From positions 10,079 to 74,078 of the forward strand of contig DFNH01000024.1 in assembly GCA_002375985.1 (NCBI GenBank): a stretch of DNA of 64,000 nt, in the 5' to 3' direction. Below the pieces are notes generated by a model. That model had not been told where the DNA came from. It did no database searches and worked only from the letters and a program-made list of their open reading frames with translations. The position numbers were made by a program, and so were the translations under genes. Of this stretch, positions 16,134 through 23,982 are shown piece after piece (position 1 is the first letter of the stretch; each line of letters begins with the position of its first letter). The stretch is from Firmicutes bacterium UBA3572. GTDB taxonomy: Bacteria > Bacillota > Desulfotomaculia > Desulfotomaculales > Desulforudaceae.

Positions 16134-16157
16134 TATGTAGTTTGCGCCGGTGATAGA

Positions 16158-16970
16158 CTATGTCCCAGCGCGGCGTTTGAGGGCGTGCACCATCTGGGTG
16201 GGAACGGTCACCGCCCCGAGCTCGGCGTGCAGGCCGCCCCCGTGAAAGTCCGAGCCTCCGGTCACCAGCAGGCGAAAGGCGGCGGCCAGGGCCAGGTAGT
16301 GCGAGATCTCTGCCGGCGTGTGCTCCGGGTGGTAGACCTCCAGGCCGCCCAGCCCTTGCCGCACCAATTCCGGGATCAGGTGGTCGGCACCGGCGACGCC
16401 CGGATGGGCAAGCACGGCCACCCCGCCCGCCAGCCGCACCAGCCTGACGGCCTCCACCGGCGTGATTGTCTCCCGCGGCACGTACGCCGGACAGCCGCGA
16501 CCGATCAGCCGCGCGAAGGCCTCCTGCCAGTGGGGCACGATCCCCAGCCGCACCAGGGCCTCGGCCACGTGGGGGCGGCCGGGGGCGGCTTCGCCCACCA
16601 CCCGCCGGACGTCTTCCACCGTGACCGCCAAGCCCAGCGCGCGCAAACGGTCCACCATCCGTTCCACGCGCCGGGCGCGGGCGGCGACCAGGCGGTCGAG
16701 CTGTTCCCGAAAGGCGGCGTGCGCCTCGTCCACGTAGTAGCCCAGGACGTGTACCTCCCGGCCTTGATAGTCGGTGCTGATCTCGATGCCGGGCACCACT
16801 TCCAGGTCCTGGCCGCGGGCGGCCTCCCGGGCGGGGGCCACCCCGGCCACCGTGTCGTGATCGGTGATCCCGATCGCATCCAGTCCGGCGGCGCGCGCCA
16901 GCCGCACCACCTCGGCCGGGCTGGCGGTACCGTCCGAGGCCGTGGTGTGTACGTGTAAATCGGCGGGCAA
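16158..16970 (-). CDS. PHP-domain phosphoesterase (RNase AM/TrpH type)
   Basis: The 270-residue protein shows the PHP metal-binding series: DLHVHTTASDGTASP at the N-terminus, GITDHDTVAG near residue 35, PGIEIST near 60, VLAHPG near 185 and GGSDFHGGG near 240. The family includes 3',5'-nucleoside bisphosphate phosphatases and 5'-3' exoribonucleases such as RNase AM. The insertion of about 100 residues between the second and third metal motifs is typical. The TTG start at 16970 has no clear ribosome binding site, and a repeat element begins about 35 bp upstream. Confidence 0.85.
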   Translation of the reverse strand: MPADLHVHTTASDGTASPAEVVRLARAAGLDAIGITDHDTVAGVAPAREAARGQDLEVVPGIEISTDYQGREVHVLGYYVDEAHAAFREQLDRLVAARARRVERMVDRLRALGLAVTVEDVRRVVGEAAPGRPHVAEALVRLGIVPHWQEAFARLIGRGCPAYVPRETITPVEAVRLVRLAGGVAVLAHPGVAGADHLIPELVRQGLGGLEVYHPEHTPAEISHYLALAAAFRLLVTGGSDFHGGGLHAELGAVTVPTQMVHALKRRAGT

Positions 16971-17003
16971 GGGATGTCACCTACCTCACGGAAAACGGGG
17001 ACT

Positions 17004-17134
17004 GCGGAAACGGGGACTGGCTCGTTTTTCGAAAAGTCCCCTGACGCATTAAAGAATACGATAATCCCGGGAACAACCGGGACGCCTTTACATCATTGTG
17101 TGACTCCGGAAAAAGATGCCTGTAACCGTTTTCG
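17004..17134. repeat. imperfect palindromic element (ACTGGCTC / ATGCCTGT arms)
   Basis: The left end CGGAAACGGGGACTGGCTCG and the right end GGAAAAAGATGCCTGTAACC form imperfect inverted repeats about 130 bp apart overall. The element lies between the PHP gene and spoVS. Confidence 0.8.
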
Positions 17135-17168
17135 GACGGAGAAGGGGGATAAACACCGTTTTCCAGGC

Positions 17169-17298
17169 GCGAAAGGGGGACAGGCAACTTTTTTCCGCCG
17201 GTACCTGGTTCTAAAACCCGGACTGATAGCCCCCGGATGCTAAGTTACTGTTTCAAGATACAATCAACTTGAAAAAAGTAGTCTGTCCCCGGTTTCCG
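17169..17298. repeat. imperfect palindromic element (ACAGGCAAC / GTAGTCTGT arms)
   Basis: The left end GAAAGGGGGACAGGCAACTT and the right end AAGTAGTCTGTCCCCGGTTT are related inverted ends. The remaining gap to spoVS (17299-17456) shows no gene or clear terminator. Confidence 0.8.
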
Positions 17299-17456
17299 CC
17301 CCCGCGGGTGGACAAAGGCCGCCCAAAAAACTGCACCTTGACCCCTCCCCGGCGCAAACGGGACAGATCAAGGTGGCCGCACGTGCTTTCTGGGTCAAAC
17401 GGACGCCCCAATGCCATCCACCACCAGCCGGCTCTCCCCGGCCGGGCAATTTCTTG

Positions 17457-17717
17457 TTAACGGGGTTCAACAATGAGTTTAATCGCCGTCCTTTCTTCCC
17501 CATCAATAGTGATGTCGGTAAACGCCGGGATACAAATCAGGTCCATACCACTTGGCGCTACAAACCCTCGTGCAATCGCTATCGCTTTCACGGCCTGGTT
17601 GATCGCCCCCGCCCCGATCGCCTGCAGTTCGGCGCTGCCGCGCTCGCGCAGTACGCCGGCCAAGGCTCCGGCTACGGAATTTGGATTGGACTTTGCTGAA
17701 ACTTTTAAAACCTCCAT
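17457..17717 (-). CDS. spoVS: stage V sporulation protein S
   Basis: The 86-residue protein MEVLKVSAKSNPNSVAGALAG...IGAGAINQAVKAIAIARGF is SpoVS over its full length. SpoVS is a small Alba-like protein that affects septation and spore coat assembly. Its position downstream of rny and ymdB is the conserved Firmicute order. Confidence 0.97.
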   Translation of the reverse strand: MEVLKVSAKSNPNSVAGALAGVLRERGSAELQAIGAGAINQAVKAIAIARGFVAPSGMDLICIPAFTDITIDGEERTAIKLIVEPR

Positions 17718-17829
17718 AACTCCTAACCTCCTTAAAGGCTTCGGTTACCGCAACAAACACTGCCATTTCAAGAGACTATTCGCCAGCGGAGGAAAAAATT
17801 CCTTTCAGGCATTTGGAAAAATTTTTATG

Positions 17830-18618
17830 TCACACCTGCTCGATTCGCTGAAGGCGCTCAATGTCCAGGGCCTGTCCGGAAACAGGGTCCAGGGTCAGGA
17901 GCACGGCATTCAGTTGGTAAGGCCCGGCGGCCACCTGAAACGACGTGGGCATCTGGGTGAGGAACTTGCGGATCACGTTTTCGGTTTTAACGCCGATCAC
18001 CGAATCACGGGGTCCGGTCATGCCGACGTCGGAAATGTAGGCCGTTCCCCCGGGCAAAACCCTTTCGTCGGCGGTCTGCACGTGAGTGTGGGTGCCCAGC
18101 ACCGCGCTCACCCGGCCGGCCAGGTACCAGCCCAGGGCCATCTTCTCCGACGTGGCCTCGGCGTGAAAATCGACGATGATCAGCTTGGTGTGCCGGCCAA
18201 GTTCGGTAATGATCGCGTCCGCCGTGCGGAACGGGCATTCCAAATCGGCCAGGTACACCCGTCCGGAAAGGTTCACCACCCCCACCTTTTGGTCGGTCCG
18301 GGTGCGGTAACAGGCATACCCCACACCAGGAGTGCCGGGAGGATAGTTGGCCGGCCGCACAATGCGGCGTTCCTCATCGATAAACTGCAGGATCTCCCGC
18401 TTGTCCCAAACGTGGTTGCCCATGGTGAGCACGTCGATGCCGCAGGCGAAAAGTTCCTGGGCCACCTCCCGGGTGAGCCCGTTCCCGCCGGCTGCATTCT
18501 CACCGTTGGCGATCACCAGTTCGACCCCGTACTCGCGTACCAAAGGCCCCAATTCAACGCGGCAGGCCCGCCTTCCCGGCCGGCCTACCACGTCTCCGAT
18601 CATCAGTAAACGCACCAC
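17830..18618 (-). CDS. ymdB: YmdB-type metallophosphoesterase
   Basis: The 262-residue calcineurin-like phosphodiesterase carries metal-ligand motifs GDVVGRPGRRA (residue 7 onward), NGENAAGG, MGNHVWDK near 67, DFHAEATSEK near 150 and GTHTHVQTADER near 177. Bacillus YmdB hydrolyses 2',3'-cyclic nucleotides and influences biofilm and motility choice. It lies 38 bp downstream of rny, as in related genomes. Confidence 0.95.
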   Translation of the reverse strand: MVRLLMIGDVVGRPGRRACRVELGPLVREYGVELVIANGENAAGGNGLTREVAQELFACGIDVLTMGNHVWDKREILQFIDEERRIVRPANYPPGTPGVGYACYRTRTDQKVGVVNLSGRVYLADLECPFRTADAIITELGRHTKLIIVDFHAEATSEKMALGWYLAGRVSAVLGTHTHVQTADERVLPGGTAYISDVGMTGPRDSVIGVKTENVIRKFLTQMPTSFQVAAGPYQLNAVLLTLDPVSGQALDIERLQRIEQV

Positions 18619-18656
18619 TAATCCCCTATCCTTCTTCCGACAGACTTGTGGGGCAT

Positions 18657-20207
18657 TTATTTGGCATACTCAACCACCCGGGTCTCCCGGATGATGACCA
18701 CCTTGATCTGACCCGGATAATCGAGTTCATTTTCCACCTTGCGCGCAATGTCCCGCACCAAGCGCACCGCACCCAGGTCATCCACCTTGTCTGGTTTGAC
18801 CATGATCCGGATTTCGCGCCCGGCCTGAATGGCAAAGGCTTTATCAACTCCCGGGAAGGAGTTGGCAATTTCTTCTAATTTGGTCAATCGCTTGATGTAG
18901 GCCTCGATGGTCTCGCGGCGTGCTCCCGGGCGCGCCGCCGAAACGGCGTCGGCCGCCTGCACCAGCACCGCCTCCACCGTTTCCGGTTCCTCGTCACCGT
19001 GGTGGGCGGCGATGGCGTGAATCACTTCCGGACTCTCGCCGTATTTCTTGGCCAGGTCGACGCCGATGGCCACGTGCGGCCCTTCCATCTCGTGATCCAC
19101 CGCCTTGCCGATGTCGTGCAGCAGCCCGGCGCGCCGGGCGAGCTTCTCGTCCCCCCGCAGTTCGGCAGCCATCAGCCCCGCCAGATGCGCCACCTCCACC
19201 GAATGCTTCAACACGTTTTGACCGTAGCTAGTCCGGTACCGGAGGCGTCCTAATAATTTGATCAGGTCCGGGTGCAAGCCGTGCACGTTGGCCTCAAAAG
19301 CGGCCTGCTCCCCTTGTTCCCGAATCTGAACCTCCATTTCCTTCTGGGCCTTTTCCACCATTTCTTCGATCCGCGCCGGGTGAATACGGCCGTCGGCAAT
19401 CAATTTTTCCAGGGCCAGCCGGGCCGTTTCGCGGCGAATGGGGTCAAAACCGGAGAGGATTACCGCCTCGGGCGTATCATCGATGATCAGGTCCACCCCC
19501 GTCAGGGTTTCAAACGCCCGGATATTACGACCCTCACGTCCGATGATGCGCCCCTTCATTTCTTCGTTCGGTAGCGGCACCACCGAAACGGTGGACTCCG
19601 CCACGTGGTCGGCGGCGCAACGCTGAATGGCCAGCGAGATAATGTCCCGCGCCCGGCGTTCCGCTTCTTCCCTGGCCTTGTTTTCGGTTTCCTTGATTAA
19701 GAGGGCGATTTCCTGCTGCATTTCCTGCTGTACGTCCTGCAACAGCTGCTGGCGCGCCTCCTCGGTAGACAAACCCGAGATGCGCTCCAATTCCTGGAGC
19801 TCTTTCTGGTACAGCGCCTTTAACTCATCCTGCAGCCGGGCCAGTTCGGCCTCCTTTTTACCCAGCATTTCCTCCTTTTTTTCCAGGGATCCCAGCTTGC
19901 GGTCCAGGCTTTCTTCCTTTTGGACGAGGCGGCGTTCCTGGCGCTGGAGTTCGGCGCGCCGTTCCCGGCTGTCCCGCTCGACCTCGTTCCGGAGTTTCAG
20001 GATCTCTTCCTTGGCCAGGACCACGGCCTCCCGCTTTTTGGCCTCGGCCTCGCGCTCCGCGTCCTCGAGGAGCTTCCGGGCCCGTTCCTCGGCCGAGGAA
20101 ATCTTCATTTCGGCCAAGAATTTGCGCAGGAAGTACCCAGCGATAAAGGCAATAAATGCGGCGGCGAACGCAAGCAAAAAGACGGTAGTTTCAGGCAACA
20201 TTTTCAC
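18657..20207 (-). CDS. rny: ribonuclease Y
   Basis: The 516-residue membrane-anchored endoribonuclease starts bulk mRNA decay. It has an N-terminal membrane segment (TVFLLAFAAAFIAFIAGYFL), a coiled coil at about residues 35-190, a KH domain near 205-270 (GRIIGREGRNIRAFETLTG) and an HD domain near 330-430 (AGLLHDIGKAVDHEMEG). Length and domain order are standard. It leads the rny-ymdB-spoVS operon from the promoter at 20400-20429. Confidence 0.97.
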   Translation of the reverse strand: MKMLPETTVFLLAFAAAFIAFIAGYFLRKFLAEMKISSAEERARKLLEDAEREAEAKKREAVVLAKEEILKLRNEVERDSRERRAELQRQERRLVQKEESLDRKLGSLEKKEEMLGKKEAELARLQDELKALYQKELQELERISGLSTEEARQQLLQDVQQEMQQEIALLIKETENKAREEAERRARDIISLAIQRCAADHVAESTVSVVPLPNEEMKGRIIGREGRNIRAFETLTGVDLIIDDTPEAVILSGFDPIRRETARLALEKLIADGRIHPARIEEMVEKAQKEMEVQIREQGEQAAFEANVHGLHPDLIKLLGRLRYRTSYGQNVLKHSVEVAHLAGLMAAELRGDEKLARRAGLLHDIGKAVDHEMEGPHVAIGVDLAKKYGESPEVIHAIAAHHGDEEPETVEAVLVQAADAVSAARPGARRETIEAYIKRLTKLEEIANSFPGVDKAFAIQAGREIRIMVKPDKVDDLGAVRLVRDIARKVENELDYPGQIKVVIIRETRVVEYAK

Positions 20208-20399
20208 CTCCTATGCGCATAATTTAAAAAATGTGGATAAGACACAAAAAACCGAGGTCTCCCCGGCAGAAAATGACTGGCACTCACCACGGAGGAATCC
20301 CCGGCTGCGTCCAAACGGTACGCTTCCGTGATACCCGTATTCGGTTATTTATAATTAAACCGATAAGGTAAATGCCAATACTATTTTCTCCCAAGGTTT

Positions 20400-20429
20400 A
20401 TTCTAACGGATATTCGGTTTAGGTGTCAA
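20400..20429 (-). promoter_or_regulatory. promoter of the rny operon
   Basis: On the minus strand, TTGACA (20424-20429) and TAGAAT (20400-20405) are separated by 18 bp. The leader to the rny ATG is about 190 nt. Nothing further was recognised in 20208-20550 apart from A/T-rich stretches and one TGTGGATAA box near 20231. Confidence 0.75.
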
Positions 20430-20550
20430 TAATCTCACCGTTGGCGCCCAAACGACTCTTAACGCCCCTATTGGGCAACATGTTTTTACTGTTCTGGTAC
20501 GGTATTCTGCCCGTATCCGTACAGGCGTAACCCCGTGTCCAAGAAGTCAA

Positions 20551-20580
20551 AAAAGTGAAAAACCCCCGCTCGCGGGGGTT
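20551..20580 (-). terminator. terminator of the NifU-domain gene
   Basis: On the minus strand AACCCCCGCGAGCGGGGGTT folds into a strong stem followed by TTTCAC and a T run. The stop codon of the NifU-domain frame (TAA at 20579-20581) touches the stem, which supports the longer frame as the true gene end. Confidence 0.9.
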
Positions 20581-20812
20581 AAAAGACCTGTTCCACACGC
20601 TTTACCTCGGGTACCGCCTGCTTGAGCGACCGCTCAATCCCCTGCCGGAGGGTGATTGTGGACATGGGTCAACCGGCGCAGGCGCCCCTCAGCCGGACCT
20701 TTACCACGCCGTCATCGTCCACCGAAACCAGTTCCACGTCCCCGCCGTCCCGCTGGAGAAGGGGACGCACCTGGCCGATGACCTTCTCCACTTTCTCTTT
20801 CAACTTCAACAT
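20579..20812 (-). CDS. NifU-domain Fe-S scaffold with in-frame TGA (probable selenoprotein)
   Basis: The frame starts at ATG 20812 after AAGGGGGG and encodes MLKLKEKVEKVIGQVRPLLQ, RDGGDVELVSVDDDG and VKVRLRGACAG. It then reaches TGA at 20669-20671 and continues in the same frame with PMSTITLRQGIERSLKQ...VEQVF to TAA. NifU C-terminal domains read GACAGCPMSTxTL at this point, so TGA replaces the second cysteine of the cluster-binding CxxC. Read as selenocysteine, the protein is 77 residues, the family's usual length. A stem-loop follows at SECIS distance. Nonsense mutation or sequencing error are the alternatives. Confidence 0.75.
20636..20657 (-). promoter_or_regulatory. candidate bacterial SECIS stem-loop
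   Basis: In the mRNA, AAUC-(A)-CCCU and AGGG-GAUU pair around the 5-nt loop CCGGC. The stem starts 11 nt and the loop about 20 nt after the UGA. Placement fits bacterial SECIS elements; the loop sequence is only a loose match, as is usual for these. Confidence 0.45.
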
Positions 20813-20897
20813 CTGGCCCCCCTTGTACAGCAACATTTTTACCCCTATTTTACCTGATAACCGCAAATAATGCACATGCTTTCGGAAGGTCATTTTC

Positions 20898-20926
20898 TTG
20901 CCCGAACCGTGGGAACATGGTATAAT
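20898..20926 (+). promoter_or_regulatory. promoter of tRNA-Leu
   Basis: TTGCCC (20898-20903) and TATAAT (20921-20926) are separated by 17 bp. The tRNA begins 17 bp later. Confidence 0.75.
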
Positions 20927-20942
20927 CACTACGTAATCACCG

Positions 20943-21030
<88 letters not shown>

Positions 21031-21041
21031 GGAAAATCAAC

Positions 21042-21066
21042 GGCCCCCGCGAAAGGGAGCCTTTTT
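21042..21066 (+). terminator. probable terminator of tRNA-Leu
   Basis: GGCCCCCGCGAAAGGGAGCC can fold into a short GC stem and is followed by TTTTTG. Confidence 0.6.
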
Positions 21067-21079
21067 GTTTGCTTAGCGC

Positions 21080-21400
21080 GCAGGCCGTCAACTGAGGGGG
21101 GACACGGGCATCGCGGCGAAACCCCGGCCGTCCCCCCGCAAGTTGCCCCACCGCCAGAATCCGCAGCTGCAAGTTGACCCCTGTACGGCGCCAGACCACC
21201 CGCCAACCCCGGCGGCAGGTGAAATCGATCACCACCACCGTCCGCCCCGCGCGGTGCCCGGAGACCGAAATGCCGCTCCCCAGGTGGGCCACCACCAGGT
21301 TCAACTCATGGTACGCCCGCCCCTTTCTTTTCCATCTTTTGGGGTCGAGCCTTATGGTCCGCTTGCAGGCCAGGCCGAACTGTGAGACAATCATGACAAA
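21080..21400 (-). pseudogene. butyrate kinase remnant
   Basis: On the minus strand the stretch KGRAYHELNLVVAHLGSGIS followed by VSGHRAGRTVVVIDF matches the conserved core of butyrate kinases (family pattern ELNLIVAHLGGGISVGAHxxGRVIDV). After this the reading frame seems to shift and continue weakly as PPGLAGGLAPYRGQLAA. No start, catalytic N-terminus or C-terminus remains. The surrounding bases hold no intact gene, so this is a decayed fragment of a lost buk gene. Confidence 0.6.
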
Positions 21401-21423
21401 TACAGCCAAAGGAGTGGTCTGCC

Positions 21424-22020
21424 GTGAAACACACTCTTCCCCCGCTTCCTTACCCCTATGACGCTCTGGAACCGCACCTGGACGAGCAGACGGTGCGCCT
21501 GCACCACGACGCCCACCACCAGGCTTACGTCAACGGCCTGAACAACGCGGAGGCCAAACTGGCCGAAGCCCGGACCCAGGGCGATTACGCCCTGGTCAAA
21601 CACTGGGAACGGGAACTGGCCTTCCACGGCGCGGGGCACCAACTGCACACGCTGTTCTGGGAAAACATGCGCCCCGCCGGGGGCGGCCCGCCCACCGGAC
21701 CGGTAGCCGCGCAGATCGAAAAAGACTTCGGCAGCTTCGAACTCTTCAAAGCCCATTTCTCGGCGGCAGCGGTGGCCGTTGAGGGCTCCGGGTGGGCGCT
21801 TCTATGCTGGAACCGCGACTTCAACCGGCTGGACGTCCTGACGGTGGAGAAACACCAGGACCTTGCGCTCTGGAACACGGTGCCGCTCCTGGCCTGTGAC
21901 GTGTGGGAACACGCCTACTATCTAAAGTATCAAAACCGCCGGGCGGCCTGGGTCGAAGCCTGGTGGAACCTGGTGAACTGGGACAGCGTAAACGCCCGGC
22001 TGCAGGCCGCCCAACGTTAG
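21424..22020 (+). CDS. sod: superoxide dismutase (Fe/Mn family)
   Basis: The 198-residue protein opens KHTLPPLPYPYDALEPHLDEQ and carries the metal ligands in HHDAHHQAYVNGLN, HGAGHQLHTLFWENM and DVWEHAYYLKYQNRR, as in Fe- or Mn-dependent superoxide dismutases. It disproportionates superoxide to oxygen and peroxide in the cytoplasm. The GTG start at 21424 has GGAG 9 nt upstream. The metal preference is not clear from these residues. A repeat element begins 20 bp after the stop. Confidence 0.92.
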   Translation: MKHTLPPLPYPYDALEPHLDEQTVRLHHDAHHQAYVNGLNNAEAKLAEARTQGDYALVKHWERELAFHGAGHQLHTLFWENMRPAGGGPPTGPVAAQIEKDFGSFELFKAHFSAAAVAVEGSGWALLCWNRDFNRLDVLTVEKHQDLALWNTVPLLACDVWEHAYYLKYQNRRAAWVEAWWNLVNWDSVNARLQAAQR

Positions 22021-22039
22021 GCTGCAAAACGAAACGCTG

Positions 22040-22171
22040 CCGGAAAACGGGGACTGGCTCTTTTTTCAAGAACCGCCTTTACCATTTTAAAATACACGAC
22101 ACTACCGAACAACAATCAGAACGGTTCCCACGCAGGCACCTTCGGAAAAAGGTGCCTGTACCCGTTTTCCG
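22040..22171. repeat. imperfect palindromic element (ACTGGCTC / GTGCCTGT arms)
   Basis: Ends GCCGGAAAACGGGGACTGGC and GTGCCTGTACCCGTTTTCCG are inverted, with T-T mismatches at the ACTGGCTC positions. The internal CAGGCACCTTCGGAAAAAGGTGCCTG is a further hairpin. Confidence 0.85.
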
Positions 22172-22201
22172 GCGGCCGGTGGGTAGCTCCTTTTTCAAAG
22201 G

Positions 22202-22331
22202 CGGGAAAGGGGTACAGGCAACTTTTTCCGGCGATTCCCTGCGTCCCAAACCTGGACCGCTTGTCCTCGGATGTGGCGTTACTTCCTCAGAACATATTCA
22301 CCTTGAAAAAGTAGCCCGTCCCCGTTTCCCG
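22202..22331. repeat. imperfect palindromic element (ACAGGCAAC / GTAGCCCGT arms)
   Basis: The left end CGGGAAAGGGGTACAGGCAA and the right end GTAGCCCGTCCCCGTTTCCC are inverted with two fixed mismatches. It is followed 24 bp later by a DnaA-box element. Confidence 0.85.
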
Positions 22332-22354
22332 CCTCGTCCCCCTCTCCCGCCGGC

Positions 22355-22400
22355 TGTGGATAAGCGACCACTTATCCACAAAACATGCCTGTCCCCTTTT
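22355..22400 (+). repeat. 46-bp DnaA-box hairpin element, copy b
   Basis: TGTGGATAA, 8 nt (GCGACCAC), TTATCCACA, then AAACATGCCTGTCCCCTTTT. Both DnaA boxes are perfect. The TTA of the second box, read on the minus strand, is the stop codon of apgM. Confidence 0.95.
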
Positions 22401-23601
22401 GCAGGAAGTGGGACAGTAGTTCGTGGCCGTGAGGGATGAAAAGCCCGCTGCCGGCAGCGCAGACCTCGTCAAAGCTCCGGGCGGGATTTGGTTCCCGCCG
22501 GTCACCCTGCATGCACGCAAAGGGCACCGGTACGTCCGCGTGGGTGCGGGTACGCAGCGGGGTGGCGTGGTCCGGCAGGACCATCACCCGAAACGGACCG
22601 ATCTGCTCAAGCCCGTATAGCACCTCCCCCAACACCTGCCGGTCGATTTCCTCGATCGCCCGAATCTTGGTGGCCAGGTCACCCTGATGGGAGGCTTCGT
22701 CCGGCGCCTCCACGTGCACCAGCACAAAATCCCGCCTGTCCGCCAGGGCCCGCAGCGCCGCCTCGGCCTTGCCCCGGAAATTGGTGTGAATGGTGCCGGT
22801 GGCCCCCTCTACGTCGATACTTTCCATGCCCGCGCAAAGTCCGATGCCCTTGATCAGGTCCACGGCCGAGATCACCGCTCCGGCCAGCCCCCAGCGGTCG
22901 CCGAAAGCCGGGAGCGCCGGCCGCCGGCCCTGCCCCCAGAACCAGACCGAGTTGGCCTCCGGCAGGCCCCGCGCCCGGCGTTCCCGGTTCACCGGATGCT
23001 CGGGAAGTAGCCGGCTGCTGGCCACCATGAGGTGGCGGAGCACGTCCGCCCCTTCGCCGGTCGGCAGGTGGTCCTGCACCACCCGCCCGGAAATGTCGTG
23101 GGGGGGCACAAGCACCGTCCGGCCCGGTCCCCCACGCCAAACCAACAGGTGGCGGTAACTGATCCCGGCGTAGAATTGTAGTTCGGCCGACCCCAAACTC
23201 TCGTTCAGGTGGTCAATCAGCTGCCGGGCCTCGGCCGAACTGATTTCCCCGGCGCTGTAGTCGGCCATTTCCCGGGTGGCGTAAGCGCCGTCCCCGGAAA
23301 GGGTGACCAGGTTGCAGCGAAAGGCCACGTCGTCGTCGGCCAGGTCGATCCCCATGCTCACCGCTTCCAGGGGCGCCCGCCCGGTGTAGTAGCGGCGCGG
23401 GTCGTATCCCAACAACGACAGGTTGGCCACGTCGCTCCCCGGCGGATACCCTTCCGGCACGGTGCGCACCAAGCCGATCTCGCCGCAGGCCGCCACCCGG
23501 TCCATGTGCGGCGTGGCGGCGTACTGCAGCGGGGTCCGCCCGTCCAGTTCGGGGCGCGGCTCGTCGGCCATGCCGTCCCCGACGAGTAACAGGTATTTCA
23601 T
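22372..23601 (-). CDS. apgM: 2,3-bisphosphoglycerate-independent phosphoglycerate mutase, archaeal type
   Basis: The 409-residue alkaline-phosphatase-superfamily enzyme interconverts 2- and 3-phosphoglycerate. It opens MKYLLLVGDGMADEP and shows PGSDVANLSLLGYDP near residue 54 (catalytic serine), HVEAPDEASHQGD near 300 and LPDHATPLRTRTHADVPVP near 350. The ATG follows AAAGGAG. The last residues (KGTGMFCG) and the TAA come from the 46-bp DnaA-box element, so the original gene end has been overwritten by about eight codons. Confidence 0.93.
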   Translation of the reverse strand: MKYLLLVGDGMADEPRPELDGRTPLQYAATPHMDRVAACGEIGLVRTVPEGYPPGSDVANLSLLGYDPRRYYTGRAPLEAVSMGIDLADDDVAFRCNLVTLSGDGAYATREMADYSAGEISSAEARQLIDHLNESLGSAELQFYAGISYRHLLVWRGGPGRTVLVPPHDISGRVVQDHLPTGEGADVLRHLMVASSRLLPEHPVNRERRARGLPEANSVWFWGQGRRPALPAFGDRWGLAGAVISAVDLIKGIGLCAGMESIDVEGATGTIHTNFRGKAEAALRALADRRDFVLVHVEAPDEASHQGDLATKIRAIEEIDRQVLGEVLYGLEQIGPFRVMVLPDHATPLRTRTHADVPVPFACMQGDRREPNPARSFDEVCAAGSGLFIPHGHELLSHFLQKGTGMFCG

Positions 23602-23745
23602 TACGGTTCGCTCCTTTCCGGTATCAAAACAGATTTCGCCTTTTCGCGGCCGGACTCTTTTTCGTTCCGGCCAAGCGGCTCCGGCGCGCCGGGAAAACCT
23701 GGCAGCACCAGCTTTTTATACCCTGGAAACCGCTGGCCGAGAAAC

Positions 23746-23751
23746 GATATA
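23746..23751 (+). promoter_or_regulatory. -10 element before the 65-aa gene
   Basis: TATAAT lies 24 bp before the ATG at 23775; no strong -35 is seen. Confidence 0.4.
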
Positions 23752-23774
23752 ATGGACCAAGGAGGGTAATCGGG

Positions 23775-23972
23775 ATGAACCGGTACACGCTCACCGTAGT
23801 CAAAGAGGCCGAAGACGGAGTTTACTTCAACCTTTTCGTAAACGGCAACCTGGCTAACCTGGGCGGACTGCTGTACCTCGGCCGGGAGGCTTTTGACCAA
23901 CTATTTAAGGACCTTTTCCGGGGCTCCAAAGGGAACTGCATCAAGGCTTATTGCGCCCGGTCCCAGTCTTAA
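23775..23972 (+). CDS. small protein of unknown function
   Basis: This 65-residue protein (MNRYTLTVVKEAEDGVYFNL...YLGREAFDQLFKDLF) has a strong AAGGAGGG site 8 nt before its ATG and its own TATAAT. No membrane segment or motif is recognised. It ends 10 bp from the convergent dedA stop. Confidence 0.65.
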   Translation: MNRYTLTVVKEAEDGVYFNLFVNGNLANLGGLLYLGREAFDQLFKDLFRGSKGNCIKAYCARSQS

Positions 23973-23982
23973 ACCCCGGCGG

